Assembly (NCBI RefSeq): GCF_006912135.1
Contig: NZ_VIRS01000014.1
Coordinates: 147,631 to 211,630, forward strand
DNA length: 64,000 nucleotides
Reading direction: 5' to 3'
Source: Cryptosporangium phraense
Lineage (GTDB): Bacteria; Actinomycetota; Actinomycetes; Mycobacteriales; Cryptosporangiaceae
A program made the translations under genes and the position numbers. The first letter of the stretch is position 1, and every line of letters begins with the position of its first letter. The notes beneath the pieces were generated by a model. That model saw only the letters and a program-made list of their open reading frames with translations. It searched no databases and was not told the origin of the DNA. Shown in pieces: positions 42,596 to 51,897 of this stretch.

Positions 42596-44043
42596 CGAGC
42601 ACCCTTCCTCTTGCGGCCGAGCCGCAGGACTTCGTCCAGCCCCTCGGAAAGACACTCGAGGAACAGGTCCGGTGACGTCACCGCGGCCGTGTCGATCGTG
42701 ACGCCGATGCAGCAGACCCCGGTGTGCGAGACCAGCGTCGCCATCACGCCGCAGCCCGGAGCGGGCGCGAACGGGAACATCCGGTCGATGCGCGCACCGG
42801 CCATGTACACCGGCACCGTGATCCCGGCGACGTTGCTCGCCTGCAGGTCGATCAGCGCGGTCTGGGCCAGGTACCAGCGGGCCACCGCGGCCACCGGCAG
42901 CCGGGAGAGCGCGGGCGCGGCCATCGACAGGACGTCGGCGGCCGGCTCGTCGCGGGCCTCGAGCACCAGCTCGCGCACCCGCCGGATGCGGTCGGCCGGA
43001 TCGGCGACGCCCACCGGCGCCGCGAACCGGGCGACGCCGAACCGGTTGCCGCCCATCGGGTCGGACGCGTCACGCAGGCTGATCGGCATCCCGATCGGCA
43101 ACCGCTCGATCGGCGAATCGAGCCGCTCGTGATAGAGCCGGAACCCGCCCAGCAGCGCGGCCAGGTAGGCGTCGTTCAGCGAGCCGCCGACCGACTTGGC
43201 GGCCGCGCGCAGCTCGTCGACCGTCGTCTCCAGCGTCCCGAACCGGCGCCCGAGGCCCCGCGCGCGCATCAGCGGCGACGGCGGGCAGGCCGGCGGCGCG
43301 GCCAGCCGCAGCAGCGACTCGGCGAACCCGAGCGCGGCGCCGGGGTCACGGGCGACGCGGGAGGCCAGCGACACCCCGGCGCGGCCCGCACCGGCCACCG
43401 ACGACGGCAACGTGAGCACGCGCTCGACGACCTGCTCGCGCAGCGCGTCGAACCCGGTCAGGTGCTCGGGCGGCGGCGGGAGCGCGGTCGGCTTGTCGGG
43501 CGTGGGCTCGCGCCGGCGACTGTGCAGCAGCGTGACCAGCTGCATGCCACCCATGCCGTCGGTGATGCTGTGGTGGGTCTTGAGCAGGTAGATCGCCCGG
43601 CCGTCGTCCAGACCCTCGACGAGCAGCGCCTCCCACGGCGGCCGGGCCCGGTCGAACGGCCGGTCGACGACCGTGCGGCAGAAGTCGAGTGCGTCGTCGA
43701 ACGTCGCCGGGGAGGGGAGCCGGATGCGCCGGAGGTGGTAGTCGAGGTCGAACTCCGGGTCGACCGACCAGACCGGCTTGCCCAGCCCGAACGGCGGGTC
43801 GACCACCCGCATCCGGAACCGGGGAATGACGCCGAGGGCCCACTCGTGGGCGGCGACCAGCCGCTTCCACTCCGGGGTCGTGTCGAGGACGTCGACCGCG
43901 GCGATCGTCGACCGTAACCGCGGCTCGGCCGTCTCCAGCCGCCACATGCCGGCCTCGAAGTCCGACATCGTGCGGCTCGCGCCCCAGCCGATCGTGCCGT
44001 AGTCGACGTCGACTGCGCTCGGAGGAAGCTGCGGTCCCGCCAT
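42592..44043 (-). CDS. WS/DGAT-family O-acyltransferase (wax ester / triacylglycerol synthesis)
   Basis: The 483-residue protein has the catalytic HHxxxDG motif as HHSITDG (residues 157-163), plus PPWEALLVEGL and a later NDAYLAALLGGFRLYHE region of the family. It joins fatty acyl-CoA to diacylglycerol or a long alcohol at lipid droplets or the membrane. ATG 44043 is preceded by GGGGGAGGTGG. It leads a three-gene coupled operon (WS/DGAT, PlsB, HAD-PlsC) that could form triacylglycerol from glycerol 3-phosphate. Confidence 0.93.
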   Translation of the reverse strand: MAGPQLPPSAVDVDYGTIGWGASRTMSDFEAGMWRLETAEPRLRSTIAAVDVLDTTPEWKRLVAAHEWALGVIPRFRMRVVDPPFGLGKPVWSVDPEFDLDYHLRRIRLPSPATFDDALDFCRTVVDRPFDRARPPWEALLVEGLDDGRAIYLLKTHHSITDGMGGMQLVTLLHSRRREPTPDKPTALPPPPEHLTGFDALREQVVERVLTLPSSVAGAGRAGVSLASRVARDPGAALGFAESLLRLAAPPACPPSPLMRARGLGRRFGTLETTVDELRAAAKSVGGSLNDAYLAALLGGFRLYHERLDSPIERLPIGMPISLRDASDPMGGNRFGVARFAAPVGVADPADRIRRVRELVLEARDEPAADVLSMAAPALSRLPVAAVARWYLAQTALIDLQASNVAGITVPVYMAGARIDRMFPFAPAPGCGVMATLVSHTGVCCIGVTIDTAAVTSPDLFLECLSEGLDEVLRLGRKRKGAR

Positions 44044-44071
44044 GCCACCTCCCCCGGAACGGACGCCCTTC

Positions 44072-45352
44072 CTATTTCGGTCGCCCGCGCCCAACTCTGC
44101 TTGCCGTCGATGTGGCGCGCAACACAGTTGGCGAGATCGGTTGGCTCCGGAGTGACCAGCGCACGAGCTGGGCCGGACGGTCCGACCGGAGATCCACGGT
44201 GTCCGGGCACGTGTTCCGGTGCGCGATCGCGCCCGGGTCGCGGTAAGCCTCGGGGAACTCCTCGAGGATCTCGTCCAGCGCGGTCTGCAGCCAGGCCACC
44301 GCCGGCTCCGAGAGGCCCTGCCGTCGACCGGCCCACAGCGTCCAGGCGGTGAGCACGGCCGGCATCGCGTTCCGCGCGGCCGCGTCGAGGGCCGCGTGCT
44401 CGGGGACGTCGACCAGCAGCAGTTCGTCGAGCACGCCCGGACCGACCCGGGCCGGATCGTCGGACGCGTTCAGCGCCCGGTCGACGAGCAGCCGGGCCCA
44501 GCGCTCGGCCATCTCGAAGTCCGGCAGGTCGGCGGCCTCGGACGACGACAGGAACTCCTCGATCAGGACGTCCGGGTCCACGGCCGGCTCGGGTTCGTCG
44601 AGTTCGATGCTCGGCGGGAGCGTCCGGACCCGGGCCAGCGCGAGCGCCCGGTGCGGCGCGAAGTCGTCCTTGACCCGGGGCTCGACCCGCCCGTCGGTGG
44701 TGCGGAACGCGCGCTGCAGCCGTCGCCGGGCCACCCCCGGCTCGATCGGTTCGAGGAACGCGACCGGCGTGGAACCCAGCTCGTACTGCAGGTCGGCCAG
44801 GCTGCCGGCGACCGCCTCGGTGAAGAACACGTCCTTGGCGATGCCGCCGAGCGTGTAGTCGATCAGCACCAGCATCGCGTGCTCGGTCTCGCCGCGGCGG
44901 AACGCGCAGAGGATCGTCTCCTGGTCGCCGTAGACGTCGCCGTAGTGCCAGCACTCGCCGGACGTGATCTCGTCGACCGCGGCGGCCCAGCGCGGACGCG
45001 GTTCGCCCAGTCGGTCGGCCGCCGCCAGAGCCGCGCGCCGGGCCGATCCGCTGCCGGCGATCGCGCCCAGCGCGGTGAGCGCGACCAGCGCCGCTCCCTC
45101 GTCGTCGTCCTCTTCGGCGGCCGCGATCCAGGCCCCGACGAACGTCTCCTCGGCCGTCGGGTCACCGTCGGTTGCGGCCCAGACCGCGCCCAGGACGTCC
45201 GAGCACCAGAGCTCGACCTGGATCGGGTCGTCGATCTCGAGCAGATTGCCGGCCTGACGGAACAGCAGTCGTACGAGGTTTTCCGGCAGCGCGTCGGACG
45301 GGCGAGACTGGAGGGGCGGAGCGAGGGACAGGTGCGACGGCTTACGCCTCAT
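44072..45352 (-). CDS. Conserved hypothetical protein (426 residues)
   Basis: I do not recognise a domain. The protein is acidic, mostly helical by composition, and soluble, with a central segment ECWHYGDVYGDQETILCAF and GEYELIDYT-type strands (AMLVLIDYTLGGIAKDVFFTE). ATG 45352 has GGAAGGA nine bases upstream and is preferred to GTG 45370. A nested dyad with a TATAAA-like box lies in its promoter region. It is 29 bases upstream of the lipid operon on the same strand, so it may be co-transcribed with it. Confidence 0.7.
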   Translation of the reverse strand: MRRKPSHLSLAPPLQSRPSDALPENLVRLLFRQAGNLLEIDDPIQVELWCSDVLGAVWAATDGDPTAEETFVGAWIAAAEEDDDEGAALVALTALGAIAGSGSARRAALAAADRLGEPRPRWAAAVDEITSGECWHYGDVYGDQETILCAFRRGETEHAMLVLIDYTLGGIAKDVFFTEAVAGSLADLQYELGSTPVAFLEPIEPGVARRRLQRAFRTTDGRVEPRVKDDFAPHRALALARVRTLPPSIELDEPEPAVDPDVLIEEFLSSSEAADLPDFEMAERWARLLVDRALNASDDPARVGPGVLDELLLVDVPEHAALDAAARNAMPAVLTAWTLWAGRRQGLSEPAVAWLQTALDEILEEFPEAYRDPGAIAHRNTCPDTVDLRSDRPAQLVRWSLRSQPISPTVLRATSTASRVGRGRPK

Positions 45353-45407
45353 GGGCCGGAATCCTTCCACCGATCCGTGTGCTCGTACGACGACGCCCCG
45401 GTAGTAA

Positions 45408-45438
45408 CTGGTAATCGTAGTTTTATACGAGAAACCAG
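45408..45438. promoter_or_regulatory. Nested dyad with TATAAA-like box upstream of the hypothetical gene
   Basis: CTGGT (45408-45412) and ACCAG (45434-45438) flank an inner dyad TCGTA (45415-45419) and TACGA (45426-45430). On the minus strand the centre reads CGTATAAAACTACG, giving a -10-like TATAAA. This looks like a promoter with an embedded operator. Confidence 0.45.
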
Positions 45439-45461
45439 GACCTTTGCGATACCGACGCGTA

Positions 45462-47438
45462 TCAGCGCGGAAGAAGGGGACTAGGCGTTCCCCACCACGA
45501 CACCCGGAGCGACTCCCTTGTCCGGGTTGCGGCCACGAACAGCAGTGAACGCTCCTGCTGGACGTCCATCGCGTAACCGAGCGGGTCGTCGTCCTCCGGG
45601 GTCAGCGCGGCCGAGTCGGGCACCGCTCCGGCGTTGACCCCGATCAGCGCCACCCGCCGGAACTCCAGGCCCTTCAACGCGTGCATCGTGCCGACGAAGA
45701 CGCCGTCCAGCATCGAGCGGGCCCGGTCGGCGACCGCGGGCGTCCGGGCCGCCACCCCGATCTCGTCGGCCGGCACGCCTTCCGCGCGCCAGCCGGCCAC
45801 CGCCTCGGCCAGCCCGGCGAACTCCTCGGCCGCGGTCAGGTACCCCACCACCTCGGGCGCCGGACCGTGCCGGGCCGCGCGGTAGCCGCGCATCGAGTCG
45901 ACCCCGCCGTTCAGGTCGTCCGAGTCGGTCTCCTCGAGGACCCGCACGGCCCAGTCGAGGACCTCGGCCGTCGTCCGGTGGTTCGCGGTCAGCCGGACCG
46001 TCCGGTCCCCGACGTCGACCCCCATCCCGGCGAGGTGCACCCGGTGACCGTGAATGCGCTGGTGCGGGTCACCGATCAGGAACAGGTCGTCCGGCCCGGC
46101 CGCGACCGCGGCCCGCAGCAGCCGCCACTGCGCCGGGTGCAGGTCCTGCACCTCGTCGACGACGACGTGCGCGAACGGCTTGTCCGGACGCGACGCGAGC
46201 AGCTGCGCGGCCTGGTCGGCGACGGTCAGCGGAGTGCGGACGCCGGTCGCCAGCAGTACCCGGCTCGCCTCGGCCAGACCGGGCCAGAGCTGCTGCTTCT
46301 GCGCGGTCGACAGCCGCAGCCCGCGCCCGCGCCGCCCGGCCGCCAGGTAGCCGTCGAGGTCGGCGACGCGCTGGGCGAACACGACGTCCTCCCACTCCCG
46401 GCGCAGGAAGTGCGGGCCGAAGCGACCGCCGGTCCGCCGGGCGGCGTCGGCCCAGAGACGTTCGTGTTCGGCGTCGGTCACGTACCGGATCGGGCCCTGC
46501 TCGGCGCTCACGGTCTCGTCGGCGAACCGGCCGAGGCTGAGCACGCGGACGGCGGCGCGCTGGGTGGCGTCCACCAATTGGGACAGATCGCGGTCGAGCG
46601 CGTCGGTCAGTTCGTCGGAGAACGAGGTCAGCAGGACCGGCCCCGCGGAGCGGGCCAGCAGATGTTTGACGCGGTGGAGCGCGACGACGCTCTTGCCGGT
46701 GCCGGGACCACCGAAGACGGTCGCCGGACCGGGGAAGGAGTGCCGGTAGGCGACCGCCTCCTGGGCCGGGGTGAGGAAGATCCGCTGGCGCGAGGGCGGG
46801 ACCGCGAGCAGCGCGAGCAGCTCGGCCGGGCCGTCGACGAGCGCGATCCGGCCCTGGGAGCGGCGGATCGCGGCGGCCAGGTCGCCGGACTCCGGACGCT
46901 CGGGAGGATCGGGCGTGAGCCCGTCGCCGAGCAGGTGGAGCGTGGTGTACTGCGCCTCGGGCAGGACGTTCTCGAGGGTCCGGAGCTGGTCCAGGTCGCG
47001 GATCGTGCGGGCGATGTCCAGCACCGGGGGGCTGATGCCGAGGGCCCGGAGCCGGTCGTCGGTCAGCCGGTCGAAGAGCCGGGCGGACGCTTTCTCGGCC
47101 TCCTTCCGGTATTCGGGAAGGAGCCTCTCCAACTCGTCCAGATCGGTGATCTCGAGAACCCCGGACGCGCCGTTCACCGTGACCGCGGAGCGTTCGGCGA
47201 CGGCGGTCGCCTCGTCGGTGGGGTGCAGGCCGAGGAGGAGCGGGGGATCGGCGGCCACGACGACGGCGGAGAGCCGATCGGTGAGGGTCGCGGTCCGTAA
47301 CCGCTCGTCCCGCGCGCCGGGCACCGGATCGGTCGTCAGGCCTCGTTCCAGCGCCACTCCGACGGCCTCGCGCCGGGCCGGGTCGAGCCGTCCGTACCGG
47401 TTGACGAAGTCGACATGTACGGCGAGCGATTGCGTCAC
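45462..47438 (-). CDS. UvrD/Rep-like superfamily 1 DNA helicase
   Basis: The 658-residue protein has Walker A GGPGTGKSVVALHRV, helicase motif II VVVDEVQDLHPAQWRLL, motif III GDPHQRIHGHR, motif IV/V-like TANHRTTAEVL and motif VI LFVAATRTRESLRVSW. Before the helicase core are about 220 residues with no clear domain. It is a 3'-5' helicase-type ATPase. It is transcribed divergently from a DUF262 gene 54 bases away, an arrangement seen in some restriction or defence modules. GTG 47438 is chosen by family length; the ribosome site is poor. Confidence 0.85.
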   Translation of the reverse strand: MTQSLAVHVDFVNRYGRLDPARREAVGVALERGLTTDPVPGARDERLRTATLTDRLSAVVVAADPPLLLGLHPTDEATAVAERSAVTVNGASGVLEITDLDELERLLPEYRKEAEKASARLFDRLTDDRLRALGISPPVLDIARTIRDLDQLRTLENVLPEAQYTTLHLLGDGLTPDPPERPESGDLAAAIRRSQGRIALVDGPAELLALLAVPPSRQRIFLTPAQEAVAYRHSFPGPATVFGGPGTGKSVVALHRVKHLLARSAGPVLLTSFSDELTDALDRDLSQLVDATQRAAVRVLSLGRFADETVSAEQGPIRYVTDAEHERLWADAARRTGGRFGPHFLRREWEDVVFAQRVADLDGYLAAGRRGRGLRLSTAQKQQLWPGLAEASRVLLATGVRTPLTVADQAAQLLASRPDKPFAHVVVDEVQDLHPAQWRLLRAAVAAGPDDLFLIGDPHQRIHGHRVHLAGMGVDVGDRTVRLTANHRTTAEVLDWAVRVLEETDSDDLNGGVDSMRGYRAARHGPAPEVVGYLTAAEEFAGLAEAVAGWRAEGVPADEIGVAARTPAVADRARSMLDGVFVGTMHALKGLEFRRVALIGVNAGAVPDSAALTPEDDDPLGYAMDVQQERSLLFVAATRTRESLRVSWWGTPSPLLPR

Positions 47439-47492
47439 AGCCCGAGCCTGCCATGCCGGGAGTCGTCGAATTGATCTGGTACACACGGGGAC

Positions 47493-49754
47493 ATGGCGAA
47501 GTTGAGCACGATCCTCGACCAGGTGGACGCGGGATCGATGCTCCTGCCGGAGTTCCAGCGCGGGTACGTGTGGAACCGCGACCAGGTCCGCGGGTTCATG
47601 CGATCGCTCTACCTCGGCTACCCGGTGGGCTCGCTGCTGGTCTGGGAGACCGACACCACCGACAAGGCCGTGCGCGGCGGACCCGGCGGCGGGATCCGCC
47701 AGTTGCTGCTCGACGGGCAGCAGCGCGTCACCTCGCTCTACGGCGTGACCCGCGGGCAGCCGCCCGCGTTCTTCGAGGGCGACCCGGCCGCGTTCACCGG
47801 CTTACGGTTCAACGTCGCCGAGGAGACGTTCGAGTTCTACGCGCCGGTCAAGATGAAGGACGACCCGCTGTGGATCGACGTCACCGACCTGTTCGTGCGC
47901 GGGGCCGAGCCGCAGATCGAGCGGCTGTCGGTGGACGCGAAGAACTGGCAGTACGTCGGCCGGTTGATGAAGCTGCTCAACCTGCTGGAGAAGGACTTCC
48001 ACGCCGAGCAGATCACCGGTCCCGACAAGACGACGGACGTCGTCGTCGAGATCTTCAACCGGGTGAACTCGGGCGGCACCAAGCTCTCCAAGGGTGACCT
48101 GGCGCTGGCCAAGATCTGCGCCGAGTGGTCGGGCGCCCGGCCGACGATGCGGTCGTACCTGCAGCGCTGGGCCGACGAGGGCTACGACTTCAGCCTCGAC
48201 TGGCTGCTCCGGAACGTGAACGCGGTCGCGACCGGCCGGGCGCCGTTCTCGGCCCTGGACGACATCTCGGCCGACGAATTCGAGCAGGCGCTGACCGGCG
48301 CGGCCGAGCACATCGACCTGGCGCTGGACGAGATCGGGGCCCGGCTCGGGCTCGACCACGCGCGGGTGTTGCCGGGGCGGCCGGCGATCGCGGTGCTGTC
48401 GCGATTGCTGTCCGAGTCCGGCGGTGCCTTCTGGGACGAGGGGCAGCGGGACAAAGCGCTCTACTGGTACGTGCATGCGGCGTTGTCGGGGCGGTTCGCG
48501 GGCTCGACCGAGACCTACCTGAACCAGGACCTGGCGACGGTGTCCGGGCCGGACGGCGTCGACGGGCTGATCGCGCGGCTGACCCGCTGGCGGGGGAACT
48601 CGCTGACGATCACCGCGCGCGACCTGGAGGGGGCCGGCAAGGGCGCCCGGTACTACCCGCTCGTGTACCTGGTCTGCCGGGTGCTGGGGGCGCGCGACTT
48701 CGCGACCGGACAGCCGGTGGGGGCGCTGGCCGTGCAGCCGCTGTTCTCGAAGTCGCTGCTCTCCCGGGCCGGGTACCGGCCGGCCGAGATCAACGCGATC
48801 GCGAACTTCGTGCTGGTGTCGCCGTCGTCGGCGGTGGAGGTGGCGCGTCGGCGTCCGGACGACTACCTGGGCCGGGCCGAGGCCGCGTTCCCGGGCGTGC
48901 TGGCCTCGCACGCGCTGCCGTCGGACCCGGCCCTGTGGTCGGTGGAGCGGTACCGGGACTTCCTGGCCGCCCGGCGGGAGCTGCTGGCGTCGTCGGCGAA
49001 CTCGATTCTCACCGGGCTGTTGTCCGGGTCGCGGGTCTCGGCACCGCGGCTGCCGGCCGTGGTGGTGCGGGCCGGTGGCGAGGACGAGATCGACATCCGG
49101 GCCGAGGAGGTCGGGGCCCTGATCGAGGAGTTGCTGCAGCTCGGGCTGGCCGCGCCGGAGCGGGACTCGGAGATCCCGGATCCGGAGACCGGGCGGGCGC
49201 TGTCGGTCGCCGAGGCGGTCTGGCCGGACGGATTGCAGCCGGGGCAGGGGGCGCCGGTGGTGCTCGAACTCGATCCGGACGACGCCGATCTGCCGCGGAT
49301 GGCTGAGCTGGGGTACGAGGTCTTCACGTCGGTGGAGGCGCTGCGTGGGTACGCGTTGCGCCGGAACCGGGAGGCGGGGGGTCTGCCGGTTCCGGAGCCG
49401 GCCGCGCCGGTGGCTGCCTTGCCGGTGGCCGTGACCGATCTTCCGGCGGAGTTCCATCAGGCCATGGCGACGATCTACCAGCGGGCCCGGGACGAGACCG
49501 GCCACTCGGCGACGTACCTGCTGGCGATGCTGGCCGAGGACGGCGGGGTCGAGACCGCTCGCCGGCTGCTCGCGTCGGCCACCGTGAGCACCGGGTTCAC
49601 CGCGCTGTGGAACAAGGGGCGCCTCGACCTGACGGTCGAGGCGCTGGTCCTCTCACCTCGTTTCGCGGAGCTGTTCACGGCCGAGGAGTTGCAGGTCGCC
49701 CGGGGCCGGCTGGCCCAGTTCGGATCAGAGCTGGGCGTCCAGGTAGGCCCGTAG
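47493..49754 (+). CDS. DUF262 (GmrSD/ParB-like) protein
   Basis: The 753-residue protein has an N-terminal DUF262 domain: LPEFQRGYVWNRDQV (about residues 18-32), the DGQQR motif (74-78) and FNRVNSGGTKLSKGDLALAKI. These are the features of the GmrS nuclease half and of ParB-like ATP/NTP-dependent nucleases. A middle region of unknown fold and a C-terminal helical segment ending LTVEALVLSPRFAELFTAEELQVARGRL follow. Such proteins often act in restriction or phage defence. The 3' end overlaps the convergent chemoreceptor gene by 30 bases. Confidence 0.87.
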   Translation: MAKLSTILDQVDAGSMLLPEFQRGYVWNRDQVRGFMRSLYLGYPVGSLLVWETDTTDKAVRGGPGGGIRQLLLDGQQRVTSLYGVTRGQPPAFFEGDPAAFTGLRFNVAEETFEFYAPVKMKDDPLWIDVTDLFVRGAEPQIERLSVDAKNWQYVGRLMKLLNLLEKDFHAEQITGPDKTTDVVVEIFNRVNSGGTKLSKGDLALAKICAEWSGARPTMRSYLQRWADEGYDFSLDWLLRNVNAVATGRAPFSALDDISADEFEQALTGAAEHIDLALDEIGARLGLDHARVLPGRPAIAVLSRLLSESGGAFWDEGQRDKALYWYVHAALSGRFAGSTETYLNQDLATVSGPDGVDGLIARLTRWRGNSLTITARDLEGAGKGARYYPLVYLVCRVLGARDFATGQPVGALAVQPLFSKSLLSRAGYRPAEINAIANFVLVSPSSAVEVARRRPDDYLGRAEAAFPGVLASHALPSDPALWSVERYRDFLAARRELLASSANSILTGLLSGSRVSAPRLPAVVVRAGGEDEIDIRAEEVGALIEELLQLGLAAPERDSEIPDPETGRALSVAEAVWPDGLQPGQGAPVVLELDPDDADLPRMAELGYEVFTSVEALRGYALRRNREAGGLPVPEPAAPVAALPVAVTDLPAEFHQAMATIYQRARDETGHSATYLLAMLAEDGGVETARRLLASATVSTGFTALWNKGRLDLTVEALVLSPRFAELFTAEELQVARGRLAQFGSELGVQVGP

Positions 49755-51731
49755 GTGGGTCAGCGCGGGCTGGGGCGGGTTCCGGAACGTGAAGACGACC
49801 TCGCCGCCGGCCGAGCCTCCTCGCGCGACCGCCACCTCCATCGCCGGCATCCCGGCGATCGGCAGCTCCAGCGTCCCGCTGGTCGCGCCGGCCGCGGACT
49901 CCCCGGCCGCGAAAGCCGCCCGCACCCCGCCCTCACTCGCGTCCTTCAGCGTCACCTCGTACCGCCGCCCACCGGCCGCGAAGACCCCCACCCCGCGCAC
50001 CGGGATGCGTTCATCGGCTCGCCGTTCCATCTGGTTACGCAGGTCCGACATCCCGCGCACCCGCTCCAGCGCATTGGCCAGCCGCTGGTCCATGCTCGCG
50101 ACCGTCGCCTGCTGGTGGTTCGCCACCTCCAGCAATGCGCCGGTGGCCTCGTCGACCCCGCCGATGCCGGTAGTCATCGCGCTGATCGTCGTCGACACCG
50201 CGCCGGCCTCGCGCTCCAGCGCCTGGATCGTCCCGGTGATCTCCTCGGTCGAGCGGGCGGTCGTCGCGGCCAGCTCCTTGACCTCGTTCGCGACGACCCC
50301 GAACCCCTCGCCGGCGTCGCCGGCCCTGGCCGCCTCGATCGTGGCGTTCAGCGCGAGCATCTTGGTCTGGTCGGCCACCGACGCGATCAGCTTCGTCATC
50401 CCGGCCACCCGCTGCAGCCGCTCACCGAGCGCGGTCGCCACCGCGTCCGCGTTGCCGGCGTCGGAGAGCAGACCCCGCAGCACCTCGTCGGCGTTGCCGA
50501 CGCGCTCGTGGATCGAGCCGGCCGACGCGCGGACCGCCTCCACCTCGCCGGCGACGTCCGACAGCTCGCTGGTCAGCGCCGACACACTCTCCTCGATGAG
50601 CTGCTGGGCGAGCTGGCGGGCCTGCTTCTCGGCCCGGCGCTGCTGGGCGAAGTTCTCCTTGGCCGCCTGTTCCTGAGCCCGAGCCGCCTCGGCCAGCGCC
50701 ACGTCCTGCGAGGCCAGGTTCTCCCGGGCCTGCTCGAGCGCCCGCCCGATGTCGCCGAACTCGTCCCGGCCGGACGGCAGCGAGTGCTCGCTCGTGTCCC
50801 GGGCGGCCACTGCCTGAACCCCGGCCAACACCAGCGCCACGTCGTGCCGCGACCGCCACCAGACCGCGAACGCCAGCCAGAACGCGAGCACGAAACCCAC
50901 GGTCGTGACCGTGAGGATCACGTTCCGGGCCGCCTCCCGGCCCGAGATGCGGGTCGAGAGCAGGGAGTCCAACGCCCCTTCGGAGGCATCGATCGCCGCC
51001 TCGGCCGCGGTGGCCACGGCTCCGGCGTCCGCGCCCGTTCCGTCCAACGTCGCGGTGATGCGCGCGGCCAGCGCGTCCGTAGCGTCCGCCAGGGTATCGA
51101 GTCCGGTCAGCCGAGGGCCGAGGCCCGAGGCGTGGGTGTTGGCGACGGCGGTCTTCACGTCGGCGCGGAGCGCCTCGGCCGCGGTGGACAGCTCGCCGGC
51201 GATCACCGCCCGGTCGGCCACGCCGGTCGTGGCCGCCGCGGAGGCGGCGGCGATCAGGATGCGCGGGATCTGCACGACCTGGCTGTCCATCACGTAGAAC
51301 GAGTCGAGGTCGGGGTCGAGGATCAGGTTCGACGCGTTGCCGATCTCGGTGACGAGGTCGCCGATCGACTCGGCCACCTTCTCCCGTCCGGCCGGGGTGT
51401 CGGTCGCGCCGGCGGCCCGCACCGCGGCCAGCTCGGACGACAGGCCGAGCTGCGACTCCTCGCGCACCGCGCGGTCGGTCGGACCCAGGTCGGGAGCGCG
51501 ACCGCCGACGACCGCGGCCAGCGCGTGCAGCGTCGGCTTCAGGACGTGGACGCCGTCCCGCTCGGCCTCCGAGAACGCGATCTGCCGATGCTCGCTCAAC
51601 GTGTACTCGACCGTGGCCACCAGCCCGGGCACGAGCAGCAGGACGATCACCAGACCCAGCCGTGACGTCGTCCGGAGCCGGTCGAGCACGGCCAGCACGG
51701 GCCGCAGCCCCGTGGGCGGATGCGGCGTCAC
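49725..51731 (-). CDS. Methyl-accepting chemotaxis protein with C-terminal PilZ-like domain
   Basis: The 668-residue protein has two membrane helices (about residues 22-38 and 270-292) flanking an external sensor region, a HAMP-like linker and an MCP signalling domain. Its hairpin tip reads IASVADQTKMLALNATIEAARAGDAGEGF. Most unusual is the last ~95 residues (MERRADERIPVRGVGVF, LKDASEGGVRAAF), a PilZ-like fold that binds c-di-GMP in relatives. GTG 51731 has GAGGGG upstream; the longer frame begins in the next gene's region and lacks an in-frame start near a ribosome site. Confidence 0.9.
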   Translation of the reverse strand: MTPHPPTGLRPVLAVLDRLRTTSRLGLVIVLLLVPGLVATVEYTLSEHRQIAFSEAERDGVHVLKPTLHALAAVVGGRAPDLGPTDRAVREESQLGLSSELAAVRAAGATDTPAGREKVAESIGDLVTEIGNASNLILDPDLDSFYVMDSQVVQIPRILIAAASAAATTGVADRAVIAGELSTAAEALRADVKTAVANTHASGLGPRLTGLDTLADATDALAARITATLDGTGADAGAVATAAEAAIDASEGALDSLLSTRISGREAARNVILTVTTVGFVLAFWLAFAVWWRSRHDVALVLAGVQAVAARDTSEHSLPSGRDEFGDIGRALEQARENLASQDVALAEAARAQEQAAKENFAQQRRAEKQARQLAQQLIEESVSALTSELSDVAGEVEAVRASAGSIHERVGNADEVLRGLLSDAGNADAVATALGERLQRVAGMTKLIASVADQTKMLALNATIEAARAGDAGEGFGVVANEVKELAATTARSTEEITGTIQALEREAGAVSTTISAMTTGIGGVDEATGALLEVANHQQATVASMDQRLANALERVRGMSDLRNQMERRADERIPVRGVGVFAAGGRRYEVTLKDASEGGVRAAFAAGESAAGATSGTLELPIAGMPAMEVAVARGGSAGGEVVFTFRNPPQPALTHLRAYLDAQL

Positions 51732-51848
51732 CGCAGGGTTCCCCTCACCGGCACCTCCGTCGCGGTTTACACTCAGCCATCGGTCGGGGGGCCGACAAAC
51801 TGACCATTTCGCCCAACTAGTCGGGCGGGAGTCACCTGAACGGCAGCG

Positions 51849-51868
51849 CCGCAAGAGACGTCTTGCGG
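51849..51868. promoter_or_regulatory. Perfect 8-bp stem hairpin in 5' region
   Basis: CCGCAAGA (51849-51856) and TCTTGCGG (51861-51868) pair perfectly across the loop GACG, 29 bases before the GTG of the next plus-strand gene. No U-tract follows, so it is more likely a leader structure or operator than a terminator. Confidence 0.4.
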
Positions 51869-51897
51869 TCGAGAGAGCAGCAACCCCAAGGAGTGGC

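Noticed and set aside
49755..51665. Long plus-strand open frame across the chemoreceptor gene
   Set aside because: It is a shadow on the opposite strand; the MCP tip and membrane helices are clear in the minus-strand frame.
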